Assembly: GCA_022316685.1 (NCBI GenBank)
Contig: JAKJHU010001586.1
Location: forward strand, 1-64,000
From: Progne subis subis
Taxonomy: Eukaryota; Chordata; Aves; Passeriformes; Hirundinidae
Direction of reading: 5' to 3'
Length of the DNA: 64,000 bases
Position numbers and translations under genes: made by a program
The notes under the pieces: model-generated
Seen by the model: only the letters and a program-made list of their open reading frames with translations
What the model was told of the DNA's origin: nothing
The model's database searches: none
Shown: in pieces, positions 13,801 to 25,656 of the stretch
How positions within the stretch are numbered: position 1 is the first letter of the stretch
How the letters are laid out: each line of letters starts with the position of its first letter

Positions 13801-14505
13801 TTTTGGATCATATTGCCCCATTGAATCATGCAAATGAATAGACAATGTGTTGAATATTCACCTCAGAAAATCCATACATATATTTCTAAGGCAAAAAAAC
13901 CTAATTAAGCTGACAATTTTTTAATTATGGAGATAAAAAAGATCAAATCAAGTGACTTTCAAAGCATTAAAAAAAAGGTAAAATTTCACAATAAAAATAT
14001 TTTTTTTTTCTACAGAGCTACTCTAGCATTTCTGTCTTATAAATAAATGATTACCAAAGTTTAGCAAGTTTTTCAAAAACTTGGAAACAGAAATAAGAGC
14101 ATTTGTTATGCAATCATAGACAATGGCTGATATTCTGTGGGAAAAATTTCTTTCTAAAAATGTTACATAATAAATCATCAATAAATAAATAAATTATCAA
14201 ATTTTAATAATAAATTAATTTTTCATAAGTAAGTTTTTCAAAATTCTGGTGCTGAACAGTTTTATGCAGGATTTTTTCAAATGCAGCGTTTTTTCAGACA
14301 AGGAAACATATTTGCAACAGGACTCTGTTTCTTCCAAACACAAAACGAGTATAAATCAAACCTGAGCGACTCTACATGACAGCTCAGACTCACAAGCAGC
14401 AGGTGGCAGTAGGTAATTTATTAATTTTACACTGTGTTGCAGTGGATCCACGTTCCTATCATCAACAGAAATTGAAAAGAATATGTACATTAATTAATTA
14501 ATGAG

Positions 14506-15192
14506 TGTGGCAGTGCAAGAATTGTTTTATCAAGTTCTTAAGTAATTTTGTAAGTTTCATAAGAAGTTTTATGTTATGGTTCATTCCACTGTGCCCACAG
14601 TTTCTGTAATGGCTCCTCCCCTATGAGTTTGCTGTATAGCAAGTTGTTTTATGTCAATCATCCCACCCCCTACCTATCCTTGTCAATCCCCTCTGGCCCC
14701 CTGCTCTGGGGCATCCTGTCTGTCACCTTGGGACCCCTCCCGGGACTCGGGAATTTCCCAGGAGAGGCGTCGAGTGATAGGCTGGTGCGTGGGAAATCCC
14801 CTTTTCCCCCCTTGTGAGTGGTCCGATGTTTAACCCCCTGTTATCCCCCCGAATTCCCTGATTTGCTGACCTGTTGTTGCCACCCCTGAATCCTCCCCCG
14901 TTTATAAGTTCAGGGAGGGAAATTCAAAGGGGCTCTCTCTGGGCAGTTTGGAGAGTGGCGGAGCTCCCGCCACTCTGACTTTAATAAACCATCATTAAAC
15001 CTGCCTAGCAGAGAGCTGACCTTTTTTCCGCCGCCGCCGTCACAACGCAATTTGGGCCAGCCGCCAGTGAGGAGCCGAGTCCCACAGGAAAAAGTTGCCA
15101 GCTTGCAACCCTGACCGAAACGCTTTGGCCGCTGTGCAGATCTGAGCCAGCCAGGGGCCAACGCCTGCCAGGCGTGGAAGGACACAGCCACA
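14506..15192 (+). mobile_element. Solo LTR, 6-bp TSD AATGAG
   Basis: A 687-bp element starting TGTGGCAGTGCAAG and ending CACAGCCACA. It is bounded by perfect direct repeats AATGAG at 14500-14505 and 15193-15198. Inside are a TATA box (TTTATAAG near 14899) and a polyadenylation signal (AATAAACC near 14983), in the expected LTR order. No internal retroviral DNA is attached, so this is the recombined single-LTR form. The 6-bp duplication fits alpha/beta-type (ERVK-like) integrases. Its closest relative here is the copy at 39772. Confidence 0.9.
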
Positions 15193-15526
15193 AATGAGCG
15201 TTTTAAGTCCTTTTTCATTGTTTACATCTAACATATTCATCCTACCTCCAACTCCTGACACAGGGTTTTATCAGTTTATCAATCTGAAAATACAAGGGAA
15301 GGTGATCTCTTTAACAGGGTCGCTACTTGTTTTTTTTTGTTTGTTTGTTTGTTTGTTTGTTTTCTCTCTCTTTGTTGCTACTTTTTAAAACCGATATCTC
15401 CACCTCTCTTACAATGGACTTTTGGAATTTAGAGAGATAATATAGGAGATGTACTTTCTTTAAGGCCTTAGCATGGTGGGTCAAGCATTAATGGATCAGA
15501 GCCATTGTTCGCAGCAGTTACAGTAG

Positions 15527-16280
15527 AACCACAGAATCCCAGGATGGTTTGTGTTGGAAAGGATCTCAAAGCCCATCCAGTACCACCCCTGCCATGGGCA
15601 GGGTCACCTTCCACTATCCCAGGCTGCTCCAAGCCCCAATGTCCAGCCTGGCCTTGGACACTGCCAGGGATCCAGGGGCAGCCACAGCTTCTCTGGGCAC
15701 CCTGTGCCAGGGCCTGCCCACCCTGCCAGGGAACAATTCCTTGCCCACATCCCATCCATCCCTGCCCTCTGGCACTGGGAAGCCATTCCCTGTGTCCTGT
15801 CCCTCCAGCCCTTGGCAATTGTCTCTCTCCATCTTTCCTGCAGCCCCTTCAGGCAGTGCAAGGCCACACTGAGGTCACCCCAAAGCTTCTCCTGTCCAGG
15901 CTGAACAATGCCAGCTCTCGCAGCCTTTCCTCCTGCACCAGCCCTTGCCTGGTTAAACCCCCGGAGATCCCCATGGGCCACCTGTGGAGCTGTCCGAGTC
16001 CCTCTGGATGCCATCCTGTCCCTCAGGGGTGTTGCTGTAGCCTCAGCTTGGTGTTACCTGCAGACGTGCTGAGGGTGCCTCAATCCCTCTGTCTGCGTCA
16101 TTGGTTCAGATATTAAATAACACTGGTCCCAGTACAGACCCCTGAGGGACACCACTGATCACTGATGTCCATCAGTGCTCTGACCTGTTGACCCCCATCC
16201 TGTTTAAGTGACCATCCAGGCATTTTCTTATCCATCTAACAGCCCACTCATAAAGTCTATCACTCTCCAATTTAGAAAAG
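15527..16280 (-). mobile_element. CR1 LINE 3' fragment, antisense
   Basis: The block begins with AACCACAGAATCCCAGGATGG, the antisense form of a CR1 3' end. It continues through CCTTGGACACTGCCAGGGATC, the CAGGCTGAACAATGCCAGC tail of the coding region, and CCTGAGGGACACCACTG. The right edge is gradual, near 16260-16290. About 320 bp (15590-15910) is nearly the same as 56762-57080, so both derive from a closely related CR1 subfamily. Open frames here are by-products of the GC-rich LINE sequence. Confidence 0.88.
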
Positions 16281-18787
16281 GATAACAATAGAAAGGATGT
16301 AGTTGGCAGAAAGAAGTGACTGGAACTAATATGTTCAAAAGGACAGCGAAGACTGTACCAATAATATGAGTATATTTGTGGGAATGATACCAATTCACAC
16401 CAAACAGCCCTGCCCAAAATTCCCAGTAATTTTGGGGAAATTACAGGGCAGCTTGAGACTTGTGTCATAATGCTTTATGAGAGTATGCAATCAAACTATA
16501 GAATGGGGAAATAATGGTAGTCATCAGTAGCCGCTGCCTATACAATAAATATCCTTTTAAAGTCATGACTGCAGCAGAGAAAGCATTAGAGAAACATTGA
16601 TTTTTGCAGTGTGACATTCTAATTAGATGGAGAAATGAAGAAACTTTTTGAGAGAAGCATTTGAGTGTTGTCTCATTTCCTGTGAGCGCCTATTCTCTGT
16701 AATTTTGGTGATGATGTTATTTTTCATTGTGGATAAAAAAATTTAATTTCTTTCTGTTCTCTTTAATTGCATGTGGCAGCCTCTTTTGGTCATGGCTATG
16801 TGAGGAGAGAGCAATCTTAAAGAATTTGCACAAGAGTGTCCAAGTAATCTCTACCTGCTGACACAGTCTCTGTCAGACTGAGTATGCACCTAAATTCTTG
16901 TAACAGAGGAAATTATGATCACTGTCAAAGGGATTTCAGTTAAGAAACATTCTTTCTCTAAACTTTGCAGCACTTATGTGGACACTGAATAAAAAGTACA
17001 CTAAGACTTCATGCATAAAAAGTTCTTTTTGGTACCAACCCTTCCTCAAATCTGTATTTATGTGAGGACTTTTAAAGCAACAGGAGAGTGTAGGAAATGC
17101 AATGTTTCCTTCTGAACACTGGAAAAAAAATTGACTGAGTACAAATATATCTAGTATACTGGTTCTATGAGAGTTGAAAAGAAATCAGATGATGAGTTTA
17201 ACACAAGTAAGTCTTTCTTCAGACACCTGTCCCACATAATGATCACCAAAGCATCTGTAAAGAATATTAGAAATGGTTAATATATGAGGTAACATTCCAG
17301 TTACACCAGATAATCTGTTTTTCATCTACATGTGCAGCTACCAGCATGAAGGCATTATATCATACAAAGTCTGATTTTAGTACAATATCCTGGCTGTACA
17401 GTAACTACTTTACAGATTCCAATTTTATTTAGTAATACAGTTTAAATGCTTGATGAGACAGATTTGAATAGACCTTGCTGCATGACAATCTCTTTCATTT
17501 CGAACAGATAAGTAAAATGCAGGGGATTTATATTACTCAAGTTCATTATCTGTAAAAAGAACTTAAAGTACCTGATTCAGCCTAACAACCCGCATTCAGA
17601 CCGATTTGCCTCACTGAGTTCAGCAGTCACAAGAAAAGATATCACACTGCTAGCAGTGCATCAGATCAGCTAGATTTGTTTTGTCCATTCTTGAAAAAAA
17701 TTCAAGTACTGACCATATAAATAAACTGAAATATAAGCATTTCATTTATCTGTATGCATTTATCTGTATTTTTTTTTTTTTTCTGAAAATGACATCACAT
17801 GATGTTAATTTATGAAGCTGATTAGTCACACAGTGTAAACGTGAGGAGGAAAGAACATATATTTAATTTTTAACTCATCTGGGCATAGCAAAACAACCAA
17901 ACACCACAGACCATTTTGACTGCATCCTGTCTACGTTTGAAATGGTTACTTGTTTACCCTATGCACTCAGAATTAATACCAGAGAGAAGAAACATCTTAA
18001 TTTTCAAAGTATTATGAGGTTCTAATTGGGTTCCTAGGAATCCAAATCAAGGATTTTGATAACCAGAAAGTCACAATGAACATGAATACTATCAGTAAAT
18101 CCTACCTTATTATTCATAGAATGTCTGTAAATTGAAGTAAATGGATTTGGTTAATCCATCTATATCGATATCGATATCAATATTGATATTCATTTTTTTT
18201 TTTTTTTTTAAATTTTGCATGTTAAAACCAGCACTCCCTGCTTACACTGAATCTGGTTTCTCAGAAAAGCATTTACCTGTTGCTCTCATTGATCAGTTCA
18301 GGGTACTTGGTTTTTCAATACTTTGCTATGGTGATTTCTTATTTCTCCAAAGATGTGCAAACACACCCACCTCACCCCATCGCACTCCCTTTACATGCTG
18401 AGCAAATGATCTTTAACTACTCACAGATTCATATGAAAAAGGAAATTTCCAAAGACTGTAAAACTATTTATTGAAAATTAATTCTGATTGAGTTTACACA
18501 TATTTAGGCATGATATTCCATATTCAATATAGCTTTTACTGAGCACAAATGTTCAGAAAAGGATTTCCTTAAAAGAATAAATGTTCAAACTCTTGGTAAG
18601 ACAAGTTACAAGTTTGCAGTATTTTGCGAAAATTTTCATATCAAAATAATCAAGTCTCAAAAAAAGAGTCAATGTTCAATCACTGTGTAACCAAAACCAC
18701 ACTGAAAATTGTGGGCAGGCCAGCCACATGTTTGACTTAATTTTTTGATAAATTAATATGGGAAATTCTGTTTAAATTGTGTGTGAG
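16281..18787. other. Intergenic, no gene seen
   Basis: AT-rich unique-looking sequence. A short self-complementary run (TATCGATATCGATATC and neighbours, 18160-18190) precedes a T homopolymer at 18193-18209. Nothing coding is supported. Confidence 0.55.
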
Positions 18788-18793
18788 ATCATA

Positions 18794-19414
18794 TGTGGTG
18801 GTGCAGAACTGTTTTATTAGGTTTTTGTAAGAAGTTTATGTTATGGTTCATTTCACTGTATCCCCAATTCTGTATCCCTTTTGTGTTCTCTGTATAATAG
18901 GGTGTTTTGTGTCAATCATCCCACCCCTCACATGACTTGTAACATCCCCTCTGCCCCAACCCCCTTGCTCTGGGGCAGCCTGTCTATCACTTTGAGGAGC
19001 CCTCCTGGATTGTGAAATCTCAGGGAGAGGGCTTCAGGTGATAGGCCCCCTGGGGGGAATTCCTTTAGCTCTGGATTTTAGTGGTCCAAGGCTTGGGGGT
19101 GGGCACAACTTGTTACCCCCTGGATCCCCTGATTTGTTGTCTTGTTGTAACCCCCCTGGAACCCCTTCCCCACTTATAAGGGGTAGGAGGGAGGAAAAAA
19201 ACTCTCTCAGCCTCTCAGCTCGGAGCTCTCAGCTCCTCAACTCTTGAGCTAATAAACATCTTTTAACTTGCTTAGCTGAGAGCCAGCCTTTTCTCTTCTG
19301 CTGCTGTTGACTGTCACGACACTATTGAGTCCAGCTGCTAAGCCGAGGAACCGAAAGGAACTGGATACATCTGTGTCTGTGTTGACCCGAGCTAGCTGGA
19401 AGGAATCAGACACA
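18794..19414 (+). mobile_element. Solo LTR, 6-bp TSD ATCATA
   Basis: A 621-bp LTR from TGTGGTGGTGCAGAAC to AATCAGACACA. It is flanked by the perfect duplication ATCATA (18788-18793 and 19415-19420). TTATAAGG near 19166 and AATAAAC near 19250 mark the promoter and polyadenylation signal. It belongs to the same subgroup as the copies at 25657 (-) and 59660. Only 32 bp separate its end from the ERVK-like provirus at 19447. Confidence 0.92.
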
Positions 19415-19446
19415 ATCATAGTATTTGTTTACTTTTATTCTGGCAT

Positions 19447-19835
19447 TGTTACAGTGTGTTAATTTGGTTTATACTGTGTTTCATTTTTATATCAGATGTG
19501 TAATGTTTTCTACTCTGTTCCCCCTGGAAACTGTATCACGTGGTCTGTCCCTGCTTGGCCACGCCCATCCCCCACGCTGGAATGTAACCCAACTCTGTTC
19601 CAGTCCCACCTTGTCCCTGATTGTGTAGTGGCTTGACCCTGCCTCTAGCCCCTTCTCCCCAGGGAAAAAGCCCTGAGACAGGTGGGGCTGGACACTATCT
19701 GTCACCGGCGGGGATGGGAAAGGAGCTAAGATAGCTCTGGACCAAATAAAGCTATAATTTCCTCCCTTGGACAAAGAGCAGGCTCTTTCCTTTTGCCATC
19801 GGTGGTTGTCTGGGTCTCTCTAAAGAACCTCCACA
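19447..19835 (+). repeat. 5' LTR of the ERVK-like provirus
   Basis: It starts TGTTACAGTGTG and ends AACCTCCACA. The AATAAA signal sits at about 19745, followed by a U5 with CAAAGAGCAGGCTC. It pairs with the 3' LTR at 26715-27103, of identical length. The two differ at many positions, including several CpG-type changes. Confidence 0.93.
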
Positions 19836-19837
19836 AC

Positions 19838-19856
19838 TGGTGCCTAAATGTGGGGC
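19838..19856 (+). other. Decayed primer-binding site, lysine-like
   Basis: TGGTGCC followed by TAAATGTGGGGC, starting two bases after the LTR. It resembles the lysine-tRNA site seen intact in the ERVL-like element at 28286, with C-to-T-like changes and one extra base. The tRNA assignment is tentative. Confidence 0.55.
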
Positions 19857-20361
19857 TCGAAGCCACAAGGGGCTCCCAGAAAGCTGGAAGAACCACATGG
19901 GGAGCACGTGGCTGAGGAATCTCATGCAGGCACGTGAGTCACCAAACATAGCCCACCCACGCAGAGACACAGACCCGTCAGGCTTGGTGTTTGCTATGGA
20001 GTCTCCGAAACACAGGATTCCACAGGCCAGGGCTGTAGCTTTTTCCTTTAGACTTAAAAAACCCATTGGAGTGCTGCGAGGAAGCCCCACGAATGGCAGG
20101 CTGCTCCCAGGGAAGGTGACTGCATATTCATGGAAAGCCGACCCTGGGAACCGAGACTGGAAGCTCTTTTTGCACCAACAGGGTCAGTCTCAGGCAAAAG
20201 GAGTCATTGGGAAAGAAAGGAAAGATTTGTCTGAATGCTGGATTATTGGTGAGTACCACTTTGGGATATCTAAGGAAAAATATAATTCAGAGGCGGTCTT
20301 CCTCAGGGAAAAGGTTTTTTTTTTTCTATTCAGGGAAGGTTTTTGCTTTTTGGTTTCAGTT

Positions 20362-20382
20362 GGGGGGGGGGGGGGGGGGGGG
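20362..20382 (+). repeat. G21 homopolymer in the ERV leader
   Basis: Twenty-one G within the untranslated leader between PBS and gag. It is probably an expansion after insertion and has G-quadruplex potential. Confidence 0.9.
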
Positions 20383-20568
20383 TGGTTAGAAAATGTAACT
20401 GTTTCCCCTTCGGCTTTTTTTTTCCTCTCCAGCGAGGGTTTTTTAACTTTTGGTTTCCCAGTCACAGTTAAAGAGGACACAGAAACTAAAAATCTGAGCC
20501 AAAAAAGGGTGCTAGGCTGGCTGTGTCTCAAAAAAGAGCCTATTATCAAATTTTAAGTGCCTTGGATA

Positions 20569-22319
20569 ATGGCGGGACCCATTGTCCAAAGAAATAATGG
20601 AAAAAACTTATTCGGTATTTGTTTTCTCAGTTTCCACATGTATCATTAGAGCACCTAAGCTCCCCAGAATTTTGGGAAGCTGTTGCAAAAAAATTGTCTC
20701 AATCAAGCTCTCCTAATGATAAGGAAAAAGCAAATTTTGCTCTTTGGAGTTTGCAGATTTTATTTGCAATGCAAAAAACAAAATGAAAAGGAAAAAAGCC
20801 AGTTCTTTGTGGATTTTCACCAGTTTCCTCAGTTTCTCCCTATCCTGACCCCAAAATCCCTTCCCCAAACTTGGATATTCCTTGAGAAACCCCTAAACTT
20901 TTCCCAACCCTCCCTTTTCCCCCAGTTTGTAAACCCCGAGTTTGGTTTGCTTTTGCAGGAAGTTCGAGTGCACAAAAACCCCATCTTAGTGAATCCCAAA
21001 CTAGTCTTAGTTTGGAATGGGGATCACAAGATGGAGGGAACTTCTGTATTTCCCAAAATGGCCAAAGCCATGTGCTCTCAAGTCACGAGGAGCCTCTCTC
21101 TTTGTCTGTCCCTCCTTCCTGCAATCCCTTTCACAATCCCTTCCTCTCCCCAGACCCCTCCTTCCCTTCGGTGCCGTCCCCAGCACTGCCCTCTCCTCTG
21201 ACTCTGCCCCCTAACCTCAAACCTCCACCCTCCGACTCCTCCCCCTGTGACTCAAGCCTCCAGCCCCTCCCTGCCCCTGGTTCCCACGGTTTCCCCACCC
21301 ACAGTCCCGGTTCCTGTGCCCCAGAGGGGAGGAGTATCCGGGAACCCAGAAGCAGGAAGTGATCCCGGCTTTTCTGCCACCCCGTCACATACTGACGGTC
21401 AAAAAGGGGGGGGGGCTGTCCACAGTAATTGGGACCCCTTCCCTCAAAAGCGGGTCAGGATTTTTGCAAAGCTCAGGCCAAATTTGGATGCAAAAGTGAA
21501 TACTTTCTCAGCCTTTTAAAGGCAAATTTAGCAGCAAATCCTATTGTTCCCTTTGACCTCTGGCAGCTTTTATCTGCCCTCCTTTCATCCACACAGTTTA
21601 GGCTTTGGGACTCCACATGGAAAAAAGGATTTAGAGATTTACTTCCGTAGCTTTGGCAAAATCCTGAAACGGCTGTTGATAATAATAATTTGCCAATTCA
21701 ATTAGAACATCTGTGTAGTGATGGTGAATGGGTCTCAGCCCTCAAGCTGGCTCAGGAAATTCCTTTAGCTCTTTTGGAGCACATTAAAGATGCTGCTTCC
21801 AAAGCATTCTTTTCAATCCAGCCCAATGGGTCCTTCCAACCTTGCAGTAAAATAAAGCAGCTTCCATTAGAACCTTTTCTAATGTTTGTGGAGCAGTTAA
21901 CCTGAGCTATTGAGTTACAGGTTAAGAATGAAGGAGCCCAAGAACAGGTCCTAGAGGAGATGGCACTGACCAACACAAACGAACATTGCCAGGCAGCCAT
22001 CTTCAGCCTCCCCATGGAACCGGCTCCAACCTTAGATGACATGCTCCAGGTGTGTGCTAGAAAGGTTCCCTTCATGACAGCTCACCAAAGCCACAGTTCC
22101 AGAGATGCATTCAGACCACCACAAAGAGCTGCCGCAGCAGACACTGTGCCCCCTGTGCCTGTGCCACAGCCACCACCCAAGAGAAGAACAATGTTTCTCC
22201 TGTGCGATCAGGCTGGACACTGGGCATCTCAATGCCCTTTAAAGAAGCAATTTCTGGACTTTTGGGACAATGGGGGTGGGGAGTCTCAAGGGTCCAAAGG
22301 GAATTTTTCAAAAAACTAA
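20569..22319 (+). pseudogene. gag: ERVK-like gag, frameshifted
   Basis: Gag builds the virion core. The ATG at 20569 opens a frame lost after about 25 codons. Matrix-like sequence resumes in other frames (SSPEFWEAVAKK near 20660-20700). A proline-rich region follows at 20815-21345. Capsid-like sequence spans about 21420-22000, including a major-homology-region-like block (EPFLMFVEQLT near 21870-21900). Near 22190-22235 lies a nucleocapsid zinc knuckle, CDQAGHWASQC; the first cysteine expected for C-x2-C-x4-H-x4-C appears replaced. At least three frame changes and internal stops (for example 21648 and 21903) make it non-functional. A G21 run lies in the leader. Confidence 0.82.
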
Positions 22320-23165
22320 AACGTGAGCACCGGCTTGCCCAGCATGCCGACATAAATGGGGAAAGTCCGAGGAGGGGGGACGAAAAACTAGAAAATGCAA
22401 ATGTTAAATTAAATAGTCTTGCTATAACCAGTTCTGTCTTTCAGCAGAAGTCACCAGCTATGACCCTTTCAGATCATGACGTGAGCAGACCCTGTCTAAC
22501 CACTGAATGTCTCCAAAAGCCTTTTAGGTTTCAACTGACAGAATCCTTGCACCTAAGTGACACAGAATGGCATTTAGCTTCATTGGATCTACAGGTGTCA
22601 GGCTCCTGGCAACATGTTGGCAGTAAGTATGTCATCCTTGGGGACACCAAGTACACACCAAGAGAGATCGAGGTCCTTCCTGGTCTCATCTCATCAAACC
22701 CTAAACAACTAGTTCTCTGGCTGCGCTGTGTCCGTCCACATTTGTTTCTGCCTAAGGGGCAGATAATAGCTCAGGCAATTCCAGCACCTGACCCGTTCCC
22801 TGGAAAAAACAGCATGAGGAACAAACACCTTGATGTTTGCCCCACAGGAGTTATTGGGAGGGACAAACTCATAATAGGGTGTGAGGTCCGTCACAGTGGG
22901 GAAGTAAAACCCCAAAGGAGTTTTGGACACAGGCGCGGATGTAACGATTGTACTGGAAAAGATGTGGCCCTCACATTGGGAACTACAAAATGTGGCTGGG
23001 CACGTAGAAGGTGTAGGGGGGATGAAATGGGCAAAACAATCATAAAGTGTTGTGCAAATTAAGGGGCCAAACGGACAACTAGCTACACTGTGTCCATTTG
23101 TTTTAGATTATTCAGAGCCCTTGCGGGGGAGAGACCTGATGGCCCAGTGGGGGCTCACGATTGGC
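22320..23165 (+). pseudogene. pro: ERVK-like dUTPase-like segment and aspartic protease, frameshifted
   Basis: The first part reads in one frame to about 22850. It has dUTPase-like features (ASLDLQVSG near 22575 and FLPKGQIIAQAIP near 22745-22785); betaretroviruses carry dUTPase just before protease, so the position fits. The protease active-site triad D-T-G is at 22926-22934 but in a different frame, so a frameshift lies just upstream. The protease C-terminal block ([11 protein letters not shown]) is at about 23118-23150 in yet another frame. The dUTPase call is the weaker of the two. Confidence 0.65.
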
Positions 23166-25656
23166 ATTCCAGATGCCCCCCTGGTTTTCAGGCTGTGGCC
23201 ACTGAAGAGCGCTCTACCCAGAAACTCAATTGGAAAACTAATTCACCAGTCTGGGTGGAGCAGTGGCCGCTCAGTAAAGAAAAATTGAAGGCGCTTCAGG
23301 AGCTAGTGGATGAACAGCTAGCTAAAGGCCTCGTTGTAGAAACCACATCTCCATGGAATTCCCCAGTCTTTGTTATAAAAAAGGCAAACAAAGGCAAGTG
23401 GCAGCTCCTCCACAACCTCTGTCAAATTAATAATGTCATTGAGGACATAGTTTCTCTCCAGCCAGGGATGCCATTTCCAGCGGTACTCCCCTAAAATTGG
23501 AATTTGGCAATTATTGATATCAAAGATTGTTTTTTCCACATCCCTCTTCACCCTGATGATGCCCCATGTTTTGCCTTCTCGGTCCCTACCCTCAACCGAG
23601 AAGCCCCGAGGAAAAGATACCACTGGAAATTTCTTCCCCAAGGGATGAAAAACTCACCATCTATTTGTCAGTGGTACCTCTCTTCCCTGCTGTCCCCAGT
23701 GTGCACAGCTGCAGGAGAAGCCATCATCCTGCACTACAGGGATGATGTGCTCTTGTGTGCCCCCAATGATGACTTACTGTCCCACGCGCTTGACCTGACA
23801 ATCGATTCTTTGGTTGCTGCAGGTTTCGAGCTTCAGGAGGAAAAGATTCAAAGGATGCCACCTTGGAAGTACCTGGGTCTGGAGATTGGTGAGCGGGCCA
23901 TTGTGCCGCAAAAATTGGCTATCAAAAATAACATCAGGACCTTAGCAGACGTCCAGCAGTTGTGTGGGTCCTTAAATTGGGTAAGACCTTGGCTAGGTCT
24001 GACCACTGAAGACCTAGACGGCCTCCTTAATCTTTTAAAAGGGGGAGAGGAGCTAAGTTCTCCGAGGACCCTCACCCAAGAGGCACGAGCAGCCCTAGAA
24101 AAGGTGCAGGACTGTATGGCCACCAGACAGGCCAACAGGTGCAAATCAGACTCGCCATTTAAATTCATCGTTTTAGGCAAATTGCCACACTTACACAGGA
24201 TGATTTTTCAGTGGGAAAGAGTGGAAAAATCAAAAAAGAACAAAGACTGTAAGGATCCCCTCTTAATCATACAGTAGGTTTTCCTCAGTCACCACCGGTC
24301 CAAAAGAATGACCAGGCCACAGGAACTGGTGGCAGAATTGATCTGGAAAGACAGGACCTGGATCAGGGAGTTGGCAGGATGTGATTTTGAGTGTATTCAC
24401 ATCCCAACTGAGATAAACTCGGGCCAAATCACAAAAGAAATGTTGGCGTGAAATGAAAATGAAATGAAAGCTTCATGAAAATGAAGCTTTGCTGTTTGCT
24501 CTGGATAGCTACACAGGTCAAGTTTCAAGTCATCGGCCTGCTCACAAATTATTTAGAGAACAAATTCAGTCCAAATTATCATTAAAGAGTGTTCAGAGCA
24601 GGAGGCCCTTAAAAGTTCTAACCTTTTTTACAGATGCATCTGGAGCATCCCACAAGTCAGTAATAACATGGAAAGTTCCTCAAACTCAGCAGCAGGAAAA
24701 AGATATTGTCGAGGTGGAAGGGTCACCTCAAGTAGCTGAGTTGGCCGCAGTTGTTAGAGCTTTTGAAAGGTTTCCCGAACTGTTCAATTTAGTCACAGAT
24801 TCGGCCTACGTAGCAGGTGTAGTATCCAGAGCTGAGCAGGCTGTACTGAGTGAGCTCTCCAACACTGCACTTTTCAACTTGCTCTCAAAACTAGTAAATC
24901 TAGTATCCCATCGAGAGCAACAATTTTACGTGATGCACATCAGATCACACACCGATTTACCAGGATTCACAGCCAAGGGCAACAGAAGGCTGATGCTCTT
25001 GCTGCGCCTGTGGAGATGGCCCCACTCCCAAACATGTTTGAACAAACGAAGATCAGCCACCAGCTTTTTCACCAGAATGCACCAGGCCTGGTTCGCCAGT
25101 TCCACCTAACTCAGGAACAGGTCAGGCGATTGTGTCAATGTGTCCCTTGTGTCAGCAACGTGCACTTCCAGCCCTGAGTGCAGGAGCAAACCCCAGGGGA
25201 CTGAACAGCTGCGAGGTATGGCAGACAGACGTGACACACATCATGTCCTTTGGTAGGCAAAGGTATGTCCACGTATCTGTGGACACCTTTTCTGGAGCTG
25301 TCTATGCCTCTGCCCACTCATGGGAGAAGTCTAGTGAGGCCATGAAACACCTAATACAGGCTTTCTCCTTCCTGGGTATCCCCAAATCAATAAAGACTGA
25401 TAACAGACGCACGTACAAATCCAAGGAGTTCAGAAGCTTCCTGCAGCAATGGAGAATAGAGCACAAAACCCGCATCCCCTACTCCCCGACAGGTCAGGCC
25501 ATCGTGGAAAGGACCCACCAAAATCTCAAAAGGGTCCTCAGCCAACAACATCAGTCTTTAAAATTAGAAACACCCCAAATCCAGTTGTCCAAAGCCTTGT
25601 TCACTCTGAAATTTTTAAATTGCACCTTTGAAAATCTTAACCTACCAATTGTGTGC
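23166..25656 (+). pseudogene. pol: ERVK-like pol (RT, RNase H, integrase N-terminus and core), broken
   Basis: Reverse transcriptase runs from about 23190 to 24170. It includes IDIKDCFFHIPLHP near 23513, LPQGMKNSPSICQ near 23632 and the catalytic box at 23735-23746, which reads Y-R-D-D, not the usual Y-M/V-D-D. RNase H lies at about 24610-25000 (FFTDASG near 24625, TDSAYVA near 24797). Integrase has an HHCC-like N-terminus near 25070-25150. All three core acidic residues are visible: D in WQTD (about 25219), D in KTDN (about 25397) and E in IVER (about 25507). Stops and frameshifts occur near 23494, 24277, 24450 and 25110. A solo LTR interrupts the gene after 25656. Confidence 0.88.
24467..24490 (+). 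repeat. Perfect 10-bp hairpin with GAAA loop
   Basis: AAAGCTTCAT, loop GAAA, then ATGAAGCTTT. It sits in the RT-RNase H connection of the ERVK-like pol, directly after an A/G-rich GAAAT repeat (24449-24468). The stem is perfect. Confidence 0.85.

Larger units (their letters stand above)
6791..14499. other. Intergenic, mostly featureless
   Basis: AT-rich sequence with microsatellites and homopolymers: A-rich 8346-8386, a G tract 9250-9270, TTTG repeats 10811-10860 and a T/C-rich tract 11243-11315. The only retroelement-like block is about 7240-7557. No exon is supported. Confidence 0.55.

Noticed and set aside
14906..15192. Promoter and CpG-rich segment as a host gene promoter
   Set aside because: The TATA, AATAAA and GC-rich tail recur in eight LTRs and are bounded by TSDs, so they belong to the retroelement.
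15505..16116. 203-codon proline- and cysteine-rich open frame on the plus strand
   Set aside because: It lies entirely in antisense CR1. Its GC-rich sequence gives several overlapping long frames on both strands, and the same frames recur in the CR1 copy at 56653-57149.
19840..20556. 238-codon open frame after the first ERVK LTR
   Set aside because: It is in the proviral untranslated leader, crosses the PBS and a G21 run, and shows no Gag similarity; Gag-like sequence starts later, near 20569.
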